The notes under the pieces were generated by a model that was not told the origin of the DNA, made no database searches, and was given only the letters and a program-made list of their open reading frames with translations. Positions 1 to 6,604 of a stretch of DNA of 12,779 nucleotides are shown here, one piece after another. The translations under genes were made by a program, and so were the position numbers. Numbering within the stretch: position 1 is the stretch's first letter; each line of letters begins with the position of its first letter. Source of the stretch: an uncultured Fusobacterium sp. (lineage in GTDB: Bacteria > Fusobacteriota > Fusobacteriia > Fusobacteriales > Fusobacteriaceae); contig UQOH01000058.1 of assembly GCA_900542625.1 (NCBI GenBank), positions 1 through 12,779 of the forward strand, read 5' to 3'.

Positions 1-34
1 CTCTATAAATTCTTTTGTATTCATAATTTAAAAC

Positions 35-160
35 CTAGAATCTGTAAGAGATACCGGCTGTTATTCTGCTGTCATCTCCCTTATCAAACCACATCATTTC
101 ATATTTTCCATTGAATCCTACACCGTTTTCATGCTCATAATCTGCACCAAGCTGTACCTG
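35..160 (-). pseudogene. C-terminal remnant of an autotransporter-like outer-membrane beta-barrel protein
   Basis: Read on the minus strand from 160 to the TAG at 35-37, this frame gives 41 residues with the texture of the last strands of a transmembrane beta-barrel: alternating polar and hydrophobic positions, an early LGADYEHENGVGF segment, and the ending ITAGISYRF. A terminal aromatic after alternating residues is the usual outer-membrane insertion signal, and fusobacterial autotransporters end this way. The reading frame is closed by an in-frame TGA at 161-163 immediately before it. There is no ribosome site or suitable start, and no continuation of the barrel is visible in any frame further upstream, where a terminator lies instead. 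It therefore looks like the tail of a much larger gene whose body was lost by deletion or rearrangement. The family call is from sequence character only. Confidence 0.6.
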
Positions 161-202
161 TCATGAAAAAATTATGGAAAGGAAGATTGAAAGCTTTAAC
201 AG

Positions 203-261
203 AAAAACAGACAGCCTATCCGCTTTATTTTGACCCTAAAGCTTATAGACTGCCTGTTTTT
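203..261 (-). terminator. Intrinsic terminator of the cupin-to-aldolase operon
   Basis: The arms at 203-219 and 245-261 are 17 bases each and differ at only two positions. On the minus-strand RNA both differences become G-U pairs, so the stem is continuous there, while the plus-strand RNA would have two A-C mismatches. An inner perfect repeat (GCTTTA 222-227 with TAAAGC 237-242) extends the stem. The minus-strand 3' arm ends in a run of five U. It begins 38 bases after the aldolase stop, the right place to end that operon, and the outer A/T runs could also give some termination from the other side. Confidence 0.8.
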
Positions 262-298
262 GCTATTTTAACAAGATTTTTATGAAATTGGTTTGGTT

Positions 299-1285
299 TT
301 ATTTTGTTGTTTCTGCTTTTTTATATGCTCCTTCTGAACCGAAGACATCTCTTATTTTAGTTTTATAATATTTTTTCATTTCCTCTTTTGCAGGACCAAG
401 ATATTTTCTTAAATCAAATTCTCCTGTTTTTTCTGCAAGAGCTTTTCTTACAGTACCGGTAAAAGCAAGTGCTCCGTCTGTACTTACATTTATTTTTGCC
501 ACTGCTGACTGTGATGCTTTTCTAAGCTCAGAATCAGGTATTCCTATTGCATCTTTTATTGTTCCTCCATATGTTTTTATCATCTCAACATACTGTTTAG
601 GCACTGCTGATGAACCATGAAGAACTATTGGGAAACCGGGTATTCTTCTTTCCACTTCTGCCAGAATATCAAGCTTTAATTTGGGATCATCTCCCGGTTT
701 GAATTTGTGAGCTCCGTGAGCTGTTCCTATTGCTATTGCAAGAGAATCTACTCCTGTCTGTTTTACAAATTCTTCTACATCATCAGGATTTGTATAAATG
801 TGTTTATCTGATTTTATTCCCTCTTCTACACCTGCAAGAACTCCAAGCTCTGCCTCAACACACACATCTTTTGTATGGGCATATTCCACAAGCTCTTTTG
901 TTTCTGCTATATTTTGTGCAAAAGGATAGTGAGAGCCGTCAAACATAACAGAAGAAAATCCAAGTTCCACAGCTTTCTTTGCTGCATCTAAATTTCTTCC
1001 ATGGTCAAGATTAAGTGCCACAGGAATATCAGAACCTGTACTTCTTATATAATCAACTACTCCTTTCACAAGAAGAGGAACCATATATGTCCCCATATAT
1101 TCCATAACTTCCCATGAACATTGAAGAATTACAGGTGAGCCTGTTTCTGCACAAGCCTCTGCAATAGCCATAACCTGCTCCATATTATTAAAATTGAAAG
1201 CAGGAACAGCATATCCCTCTCTGTTTGCTTTTTCAAACATCTCTTTTGTATTTACAAGACCTAAATCTTTATAATTATAAGGCAT
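299..1285 (-). CDS. Class II (zinc) aldolase, fructose-bisphosphate aldolase paralogue of uncertain substrate
   Basis: A 328-residue cytoplasmic metal-dependent aldolase of the FBA/tagatose/IolJ superfamily, close to the usual length. Visible active-site residues are the catalytic Asp94 and zinc ligand His95 (LNLDHG, 91-96), Glu146, zinc ligand His190 (GTAHG, 187-191), zinc ligand His223 (VLHGSS, 221-226) and the DHAP-binding Asn266 (KINVSTD, 264-270). The C-terminal RKYLGPAKEEMKKYY block is typical of clostridial and fusobacterial FBA. Ordinary enzymes of this group read roughly NIDSDSR after the KI; here Asp is replaced by Ser268 and Arg by Ala272. That Arg position is associated with the C6 phosphate, so a fructose-1,6-bisphosphate substrate is doubtful. 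The GGAGG ribosome site at 1291-1296 supports this start. It is last in an operon, 15 bases after an acid-sugar kinase, which suggests cleavage of a phosphorylated keto-acid to DHAP and an aldehyde acid. A housekeeping FBA role is less likely. Confidence 0.9.
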   Translation of the reverse strand: MPYNYKDLGLVNTKEMFEKANREGYAVPAFNFNNMEQVMAIAEACAETGSPVILQCSWEVMEYMGTYMVPLLVKGVVDYIRSTGSDIPVALNLDHGRNLDAAKKAVELGFSSVMFDGSHYPFAQNIAETKELVEYAHTKDVCVEAELGVLAGVEEGIKSDKHIYTNPDDVEEFVKQTGVDSLAIAIGTAHGAHKFKPGDDPKLKLDILAEVERRIPGFPIVLHGSSAVPKQYVEMIKTYGGTIKDAIGIPDSELRKASQSAVAKINVSTDGALAFTGTVRKALAEKTGEFDLRKYLGPAKEEMKKYYKTKIRDVFGSEGAYKKAETTK

Positions 1286-1300
1286 TTTTTCCTCCTAAAC

Positions 1301-2737
1301 TTACTCAGCCAGTAAAATTTCTACAGCCTCTCTCAATGTTGTAATCTCTCCCACATTTCCGGGGAAAATAACATAAGGTGTCATTGGAAATCTGCTTTCT
1401 TCTCCTGTCTGCCATACAGGTATTCCGGGACGAATCTGTCCCAAAACATTTGCTTTTTTAACATTCAGTGCTTTTGTTCCAACATCGCTTGATGTAATTC
1501 CTCCTTTTGCTATAACAAAAGCTGGAGTTATTTTTAATCTTCCCACTAAGGACTGAACTGCATCAGAAATTTTTACAGAACGGATAAGTGCATCCTCTTT
1601 TGTATCATTTTCAATAACAAGAAGTTTTCTTTTTGTATAAATAACAACAGTTTTTCCTTCTGAAATCAATTTTTCTTCTTTCTCAATAGTTTTTTCTATT
1701 TCCTCTTCAAAGGCTTTTTCATCAAGAACAAGGTCTGAATTAAATTCCATGAAAACAAGATCTTTTAATTTTTTCAGTTCCTCTACCTGACTTGTTGTTT
1801 TTTGAGTATGAGAACCTACAACAATAATTCCTCCATTTGAAGTTTCTTTAACTACCATATCTTTTCTTGTAAGAAGAGGTTTGTCTGATATTCCTCCGAC
1901 AACTTTAACTATTGCTGCTGCCACACGGAACATGAAATTTTTTCCCTCTTTCATTGCTCTGTAAAGTGCAATGGCAAATACTTTAAGGTCGCAGTAGTCA
2001 ACAGCATTTACCACTACTTTTCCAAAATCGTGAACTTTCATTAGTTTTTCTGTTATTTCATCTATTTTCATTCCGCGAAGTTCATCAAGTGATATAGTTG
2101 TCACATCTTCTGCTCTGTATTTTCCATTAGTTTTTTCTTCTATATATTCACAAAGATTTGATGAAGTGTATCCGAAAGTTTTATCTTTTGCAAACTCTGT
2201 CTGCCCTGCAGGAACAAGAACATCTCCTGTTTTTACATAGTGAATATTGTTGATTGTAAATCTTCCTCCCTCTTTAAAGAAAGGACACATAATCTCTCCG
2301 TCTGCTTTTCTTGTTCCATCCTTTTCAAATCCCTCACGAAGAAGTTCTGTTTCAAGAGGATAATGTCCTCTTAAAGTAGAATCCCCTCTGCTGATTATCA
2401 TGTATTCTTTTCTTGTTTCTTTAGAAATTTTATTTACTCTTTCTATTATTTCAGTGTGGCATTTTGTTGTCTGCTCAACTGTAAAGCCTCTTGAATTTGT
2501 AAGGATATAGAATAGGTTATTTTTTTCTGCAAAACCTGAACGGATATTTTCTTCACTCCAGTCTGTATAAACAGATATATCGTGAACTGTCTGTACTCCT
2601 GTTGGGTCGTCGTCTAAAACTATTATTTTTTTGTTATTCTCTGCCACACAAGCAAGAAGTTCTCTGTCTAATTCTGTTTCATTCATAGGCTGATATGATT
2701 TTAAAATATCAAAATTTAAATTTATTTCCCCTGCCAT
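1301..2737 (-). CDS. Four-carbon acid sugar kinase family protein (DUF1537; OtnK/DtnK-like)
   Basis: A 478-residue two-domain kinase of the family that phosphorylates threonate, erythronate, 3-oxo-tetronates and related acid sugars with ATP. The N-terminal substrate domain shows LDDDPTG (41-47), NSRGF (81-85) and SRGDSTLRGH (116-125), including the Asp and Arg residues expected at the acid-sugar site. The C-terminal nucleotide-binding domain shows VVGSHT (306-311), AKGGITSSDVG (410-420) and FPGNVG (458-463), the glycine-rich phosphate loops. Length and domain order are normal and nothing is truncated. The GGAGG site just before the ATG overlaps the end of the upstream BKACE gene (9 bases apart). 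Characterised members sit beside PdxA2, OtnC/OtnI or similar partners; here the partner is a class II FBA-like aldolase, so the exact acid cannot be assigned. The likely product is an acid-sugar phosphate handed to that aldolase. Confidence 0.93.
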   Translation of the reverse strand: MAGEINLNFDILKSYQPMNETELDRELLACVAENNKKIIVLDDDPTGVQTVHDISVYTDWSEENIRSGFAEKNNLFYILTNSRGFTVEQTTKCHTEIIERVNKISKETRKEYMIISRGDSTLRGHYPLETELLREGFEKDGTRKADGEIMCPFFKEGGRFTINNIHYVKTGDVLVPAGQTEFAKDKTFGYTSSNLCEYIEEKTNGKYRAEDVTTISLDELRGMKIDEITEKLMKVHDFGKVVVNAVDYCDLKVFAIALYRAMKEGKNFMFRVAAAIVKVVGGISDKPLLTRKDMVVKETSNGGIIVVGSHTQKTTSQVEELKKLKDLVFMEFNSDLVLDEKAFEEEIEKTIEKEEKLISEGKTVVIYTKRKLLVIENDTKEDALIRSVKISDAVQSLVGRLKITPAFVIAKGGITSSDVGTKALNVKKANVLGQIRPGIPVWQTGEESRFPMTPYVIFPGNVGEITTLREAVEILLAE

Positions 2738-2746
2738 TTTATCCTC

Positions 2747-3544
2747 CTACATATTTAACATTTTTCTTGCTTCATTTGGTGTCATTGGTTCTTTGTCCAT
2801 TGCATGAAGAAGTTTTACAACTTTTTCTACTAAAGGAACGTTACTGTCTACCTGAGTTTCAGGATCTAAATAGTTGCTGTCCTCAAAACCGATACGAACT
2901 GTTTTTGCTCCAAGCCCCAATGCTCCTGCTATAATTCCAAAATCTTTTCTGTGTGCATGAGTTATTCCCCAGATTGTATCTTTAGGGATAAAGTTTACCA
3001 TTGTCATAAGAGCCTCTGGAGTTGCCGGAGCTTCCCCTGGGTGTCCAAGAACAACACTGAAAAGAATAGGTGATTTCATATCGAACTCTTTACGAAGTTC
3101 TGCAACCTGATGTGTATGCCCTATTTCAAATACTTCTATTTCAGGAGTTTTTCCTGTTTTTATAATTTCCTGAACACAGTATTTAACCTCTGGGATAGGG
3201 TTGCAGTATACTGCATTTCCAAGATTTGTAGAACCTACATTAAGAGAACATGCCTCAACTTTATCATAGTATAAAGGAGCGCAACGTTCCTCAATAGTAA
3301 GCTCAGAAACTCCTCCTGTTGATGCCTGAATTATAATATCAGATTCTGCTCTGATTAATTCTACTGTTTCTTTTAAAAGACTCAAATCAGGTGTAAGTTT
3401 TCCATGCTCATCACGAACATGAAGGTGCACCATTGCTGCCCCTGCTTTTGCACAGGCAATTACATCTGCTGCTATTTTTTTAGGGTCTATATGTGTATCT
3501 GCAGCAGATACAGGTGCTACAGAGATTAAAACTTTATCTTTCAT
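2747..3544 (-). CDS. Beta-keto acid cleavage enzyme (BKACE, DUF849 family)
   Basis: A 265-residue TIM-barrel metalloenzyme, close to the usual family length. Members cleave a beta-keto acid with acetyl-CoA to give acetoacetate and a new acyl-CoA; the founding member Kce acts on 3-keto-5-aminohexanoate in lysine fermentation. Residues matching the catalytic set are the metal ligands His40 and His42 in VHLHVRD (39-45), the substrate Ser75 in IQASTGG (72-78), Arg217 and the metal ligand Glu221 with Asp222 in RIGFEDS (217-223). GHPGEAPATPEAL (168-179) and GITHAHR (193-199) are further family blocks. A GGGAGGAA ribosome site lies just upstream. None of the lysine-fermentation genes (aminomutases, kdd, kal) are adjacent. 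Its neighbours are a sugar-acid kinase, an aldolase and a cupin, so the substrate is probably an unassigned hydroxylated or sugar-derived keto acid. No CoA-transferase to process the acyl-CoA is encoded nearby. Confidence 0.9.
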   Translation of the reverse strand: MKDKVLISVAPVSAADTHIDPKKIAADVIACAKAGAAMVHLHVRDEHGKLTPDLSLLKETVELIRAESDIIIQASTGGVSELTIEERCAPLYYDKVEACSLNVGSTNLGNAVYCNPIPEVKYCVQEIIKTGKTPEIEVFEIGHTHQVAELRKEFDMKSPILFSVVLGHPGEAPATPEALMTMVNFIPKDTIWGITHAHRKDFGIIAGALGLGAKTVRIGFEDSNYLDPETQVDSNVPLVEKVVKLLHAMDKEPMTPNEARKMLNM

Positions 3545-3579
3545 TTATGTTTCCTCCCAAACTTCTTTACAAAAATAAA

Positions 3580-3933
3580 TTATTCATATAAAACTTGTGC
3601 TATCACTACTAAAGGTTCGTCACCTTCACAGGCAATTCCGTGAGTATCTCCGGGCATTGCTCCGATAATATCTCCTGCCTCAAGATGCTGAACTTCTCCA
3701 TTTATTGTATGAACAGCTTTTCCTGATACAACAACCATTGTTTCCATCTCTTTTTCATGTGTATGTATTCCAATGCTTACTCCGGGATTTATTGTATGTC
3801 TTACATAAGCTCTCCCTTTTCCAAGCATCTCTTCAGGAGCATTTAAAAGTTTCTCCATCATTACAGTTCCTTCTCCGCCCATGCAATGCTCTATTAGAGT
3901 TGGTGTCATATCTTTTGCTTTTCTATATATCAT
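3580..3933 (-). CDS. Small single-domain cupin protein
   Basis: A 117-residue metal-binding cupin. Counting from the start given here, motif 1 is GIHTHEKEMETMVVVSG (55-71), supplying His57, His59 and Glu63, and motif 2 is GDIIGAMPGDTHGI (87-100), supplying His98, so the normal 3-His/1-Glu metal site is complete. I place the start at 3933, not at the ATG ending at 3948: the bases between the two ATGs contain GGGAGG, a good ribosome site at proper spacing for the inner ATG, whereas the outer ATG would translate its own ribosome site as Met-Gly-Gly-Arg-Lys and has none of its own. Such small cupins in sugar-acid clusters are often isomerases, lyases or acid-binding proteins; no function can be fixed from sequence. 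It is the first gene of the cupin-BKACE-kinase-aldolase group, 35 bases ahead of BKACE. Confidence 0.85.
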   Translation of the reverse strand: MIYRKAKDMTPTLIEHCMGGEGTVMMEKLLNAPEEMLGKGRAYVRHTINPGVSIGIHTHEKEMETMVVVSGKAVHTINGEVQHLEAGDIIGAMPGDTHGIACEGDEPLVVIAQVLYE

Positions 3934-3951
3934 CTTTCTGCCTCCCATTTT

Positions 3952-3980
3952 TTTAAAATAAAAACGGACTTTTGTATCAA
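3952..3980 (-). promoter_or_regulatory. Possible weak promoter for the cupin operon, overlapping a terminator
   Basis: On the minus strand TTGATA (3975-3980, five of six to the -35 consensus) is followed after 17 bases by TTTAAA (3952-3957, four of six to -10). The -35 element would lie in the loop region of the gntR terminator, and transcription would start only just before the cupin ribosome site, leaving a very short leader. It is offered because only 27 bases separate the terminator from the cupin start, leaving no other space for a promoter; run-through from gntR is the alternative. Confidence 0.25.
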
Positions 3981-3991
3981 AAGCCCGTTTT
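3961..3991 (-). terminator. Intrinsic terminator between gntR and the cupin gene
   Basis: The 13-base arms at 3961-3973 and 3979-3991 enclose a 5-base loop. The single mismatch on the plus strand becomes a G-U pair in the minus-strand RNA, and that RNA continues into UUUUU after the stem, so the structure is oriented to stop transcripts coming from gntR. A second short perfect hairpin (GCCGC 3998-4002 with GCGGC 4012-4016) sits just before it and touches the gntR stop codon. Whether termination is complete or partial decides how the cupin operon is expressed. Confidence 0.75.
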
Positions 3992-4015
3992 TTACAGGCC
4001 GCATATTTTCCGCGG

Positions 4016-4729
4016 CTATTTTTCCCAGTATTTATAATGTTTATCGATAATCTCGATAATCTTATTTTCCTGTTTTTCTTTAAACATGTTTATTATCTCT
4101 TTGTGAAGTTCTATGAAATCATCTTGGAATTTATTTTCAAGAATATAATTTATAGTTTCAATACGACTCTGCATTGTAATTTTATCTACATAATCTCCAA
4201 TACTTTCTAAAAGACGATTATCTAAAATTCCCACTATAATAGCATGGAATCTTACATCTGAATCGAACATCTCTGATGGAGAGGCATTTTCTTTATAAAT
4301 CTCCTCTTTCATTCTTCCCAGTTCCTCTTCAAGTTCTTTAATCTTCTCTTCTGACATTCTCTTCATTGCTTCCTGAAAAATCCCTACATCTATTACTTTT
4401 CTCAGTTCCACAATTTGATTTTTGGAGTCTTTTTGTAAAATTATTCCATATAATACCGGATAAAGCATTTTATTGTCATATTGCTGTCTTATATATGTTC
4501 CGTCTGCACGTCTTATTTCCAAAACCCCATATGCCTCTAAAATTTTTATTGCCTCACGCACAGAGTTTCTTCCTACACCAAATGATTCACATAATTCTAC
4601 TTCTGTGGGAATTTTCTCTCCCGGTTTTAATTCCCCGTTAATAATTGCATTTGTAATCTGATCTGTTATACGTTCTACTACTGATTTATTAGCCAGTGAA
4701 ACAGACATGAATTTATTTTCAACACCCAT
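4016..4729 (-). CDS. GntR-family transcriptional regulator, FadR/FCD subfamily
   Basis: A 237-residue DNA-binding regulator. The N-terminal winged helix-turn-helix covers about residues 13-82, with the family signatures LKPGEKIPTEVELCESFGV (34-52), RNSVREAIKILEAYG (54-68) and the wing RRADGTYI (73-80). The C-terminal all-helical FCD domain (about 104-235) keeps the metal and ligand-binding set: Asp158 and His162 (DVRFH), His209 (ELHKEI) and His231 (DKHY). FCD proteins usually bind small carboxylates, which suits control of an acid-uptake regulon. The ribosome site AGGAG (4739-4743) fits the start at 4729. The gene lies between the TRAP genes and the catabolic genes, so it is almost certainly their local regulator, most likely a repressor relieved by the substrate or an intermediate. 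The sign of regulation is inferred. An inner ATG at residue 8 has no visible ribosome site. Confidence 0.93.
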   Translation of the reverse strand: MGVENKFMSVSLANKSVVERITDQITNAIINGELKPGEKIPTEVELCESFGVGRNSVREAIKILEAYGVLEIRRADGTYIRQQYDNKMLYPVLYGIILQKDSKNQIVELRKVIDVGIFQEAMKRMSEEKIKELEEELGRMKEEIYKENASPSEMFDSDVRFHAIIVGILDNRLLESIGDYVDKITMQSRIETINYILENKFQDDFIELHKEIINMFKEKQENKIIEIIDKHYKYWEK

Positions 4730-4754
4730 TGCTATTTTCTCCTAATTTTTTATT

Positions 4755-4803
4755 ACATCCTACCTCATACATTCAGTATACAACAAACCAGATTTTCATG
4801 CAA
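4755..4803 (-). promoter_or_regulatory. Candidate gntR promoter with half-operator
   Basis: In the 77-base gap between dctM and gntR, the minus strand shows TTGCAT (4798-4803), a 17-base spacer and TATACT (4775-4780, five of six to -10). The -35 match is poor. Downstream of the -10, the plus strand reads TACATCCT ending at 4761. The same 8 bases occur inside the perfect palindrome of the racemase/TRAP promoter, at a similar distance past the -10. This fits a shared regulator site, probably for the GntR protein itself. No terminator is seen after dctM, so gntR may also be read through from the transporter operon. Confidence 0.4.
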
Positions 4804-4806
4804 ATA

Positions 4807-6072
4807 TTATATTAAACATGTTGTAAGCCATGGAACAAATGTTATTATGAACAGTGCTACCAGTGACATTAATAATAACGGCACCATTTTACGGCAGATG
4901 TCCTCAAATTTAACTTTACCTATATCAGCCGCAACATATAGGTTTGGTCCTACTGGAGGTGTAACCTGTCCGATTGATAAGTTAAGAACTAATATAACTC
5001 CTAAGTGAACCAGATTAATATCTAATGCTCTTGCTATTGGAAGAATAATAGGTACAATTATATAAAGTGCACTTGTGTTGTCCATTACACATCCTGCAAG
5101 TAAGAATACAATGTTTATGATAACAAGCATTACATATTTATTGTCTGTAAATCCGATTGCAAGTTCTGTTAATTGAGTTGCAATTCCCTGCTGAGTAAGA
5201 ATCCAAGAGAATATACCTGCATTCATTATAATTAATAAGATAATTCCTGTTGTTTTCGCTGTACTGAACAGAGTTTCTTTTAAAGCTTCAAAATCCAACT
5301 CTTTGTAAACAAATTTTCCAACTATGTAACTGTATATAACTGCAACTGCTGCTGCCTCTGTTGGTGTGAAGTAACCTGAATAGATACCTCCAAGAACTAT
5401 AACCGGACTTAAGAATCCCGGAAGAGTTCCCCAGAATATTTTAAGAATCTCTCCTGTACTTGCTTTTGATTTGTCACCTTTCCATCCATTTTTCTTAGAA
5501 TAGATATATACTGTGATACAAAGCATAGCTGCAAATATTAATCCGGGAACAATTCCTGATAAGAACAGGTCACTGATTGATTCCCCTGTAATCATTCCAT
5601 AAATAATGAATGTAATACTTGGAGGAATTACTGTTCCAAGTGAACCTGATATTGCTGATAAGGCACTTGAGAATCCTGCATCATAACCTTGTTTTACCAT
5701 TGCAGGAATTAAGATAGATCCCATAGCTGCAACTGTTGCTGTTCCTGAACCTGATATTGCTGCAAAGAACAGAGCACATATAACTGCAACATATCCAAGA
5801 CCACCGTGGACAGGTCCCATCATACTGTCTGCAAGATTGATAAGTCTTTTTGAAATTCCCCCTTTATCCATTAAAACCCCTGCAAGAACGAATAACGGAA
5901 TTGTTAAAAGTGAAAACTTTTGAACTGTTGCCTGCATCATTGAAGGTATAACTCCAAGAGGAGAACCTGTTGCTATAAGAGTTAACGCACTTGATAATCC
6001 TAAAGATATAGAAATAGGAATATTCAAGAAAATAAATACTGCTAATGATATAAATAATATTGCTGCTGACAT
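4807..6072 (-). CDS. dctM: TRAP transporter large permease subunit (DctM family)
   Basis: A 421-residue, strongly hydrophobic inner-membrane protein of normal length for the large TRAP permease, which carries the translocation path and uses a sodium gradient. Many transmembrane stretches are evident, beginning at residues 3-35. Family blocks seen are IPLFVLAGVLMDKGGISKRL (58-77), AAISGSGTATVAAMGSILIP (104-123), IPPSI (149-153), GIYSGYFTPTEAAA (229-242) and GQVTPPVGPNLYVA (368-381), the last two being typical of DctM signatures. Only three bases separate its start from the dctQ stop, and a GGGGG-type ribosome site lies within the end of dctQ, indicating coupled translation. It acts with the adjacent DctQ and DctP to import an organic acid. 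Confidence 0.96.
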   Translation of the reverse strand: MSAAILFISLAVFIFLNIPISISLGLSSALTLIATGSPLGVIPSMMQATVQKFSLLTIPLFVLAGVLMDKGGISKRLINLADSMMGPVHGGLGYVAVICALFFAAISGSGTATVAAMGSILIPAMVKQGYDAGFSSALSAISGSLGTVIPPSITFIIYGMITGESISDLFLSGIVPGLIFAAMLCITVYIYSKKNGWKGDKSKASTGEILKIFWGTLPGFLSPVIVLGGIYSGYFTPTEAAAVAVIYSYIVGKFVYKELDFEALKETLFSTAKTTGIILLIIMNAGIFSWILTQQGIATQLTELAIGFTDNKYVMLVIINIVFLLAGCVMDNTSALYIIVPIILPIARALDINLVHLGVILVLNLSIGQVTPPVGPNLYVAADIGKVKFEDICRKMVPLLLMSLVALFIITFVPWLTTCLI

Positions 6073-6075
6073 CTT

Positions 6076-6585
6076 CTATTCCCCCTTTCTTTTTGCCTGT
6101 TCTTCAGGATTATTTTTTAGAGCCATTTCATATTGAACCATTCTTATTATAGAACATATTGCTGATAAAGGAATTGCAAGCCCTATAAGCCAGCTCGGCA
6201 TTTCAAGAACTCCTGTAAGAAGTCCGTATTTATATTGTCTGTATACCATTGTTGTTCCCCACACAGCCCATATTCCATAGTTTGCACAGCATATAAGCAG
6301 ACGGAACCAAGCATGAGTTACTCTTGTACTTCCTCTGAATTTATCTGTTATGTAAGCAAATCCCATATGTGAATCTGTTTTGAAAGCACTTGCTGCTGCA
6401 AGACAGCATACCCATACGAACATTGTTGTAACAAGTTCCTGACTGAATGACATATTAAACCAAGTTATTTTACGTGAAAATACGTTCATGAATGTTACTA
6501 CTGCCATAATTACAAGAGCAACTGAACATAGATATTCTTCAAAATTATCCCAAAAATCTTTTAAAAATCCTTGCGATTTACTCAT
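6076..6585 (-). CDS. dctQ: TRAP transporter small permease subunit (DctQ family)
   Basis: A 169-residue membrane protein with four predicted transmembrane helices, about residues 18-36, 52-68, 92-113 and 129-150, the standard DctQ topology. Recognisable family features are FMNVFSR (32-38) at the end of helix 1, SQE (48-50) before helix 2, FVW (56-58) within it, and KTDSHMG (69-75) in the loop after it. It docks to DctM and is required for substrate delivery from the binding protein. An AGGAGG ribosome site precedes the ATG, and the gene follows dctP by 19 bases in the same operon. The C-terminus is short and charged, as usual. Confidence 0.93.
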   Translation of the reverse strand: MSKSQGFLKDFWDNFEEYLCSVALVIMAVVTFMNVFSRKITWFNMSFSQELVTTMFVWVCCLAAASAFKTDSHMGFAYITDKFRGSTRVTHAWFRLLICCANYGIWAVWGTTMVYRQYKYGLLTGVLEMPSWLIGLAIPLSAICSIIRMVQYEMALKNNPEEQAKRKGE

Positions 6586-6604
6586 ATTAATATCCTCCTC
6601 TTAA

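Noticed and set aside
1..24. A minus-strand ATG (22-24) opening an 8-codon frame (MNTKEFIE) to the window edge, possibly the start of a next gene.
   Set aside because: Too short to judge and without a convincing ribosome site; the only AGG is about 12 bases from the ATG.
163..285. A 40-codon plus-strand frame starting MKKLWKGRL, faintly like the beginning of argininosuccinate lyase.
   Set aside because: It has no ribosome site, the resemblance ends after about nine residues, and most of it is the operon terminator hairpin.
2747..3544. Assignment of the BKACE as the lysine-fermentation enzyme Kce.
   Set aside because: No lysine-fermentation genes are adjacent, and the operon partners are acid-sugar enzymes.
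3934..3948. The longer cupin start at 3948 giving five extra residues.
   Set aside because: Those codons are the ribosome site (GGGAGG) of the inner ATG, and the outer ATG has no site of its own.
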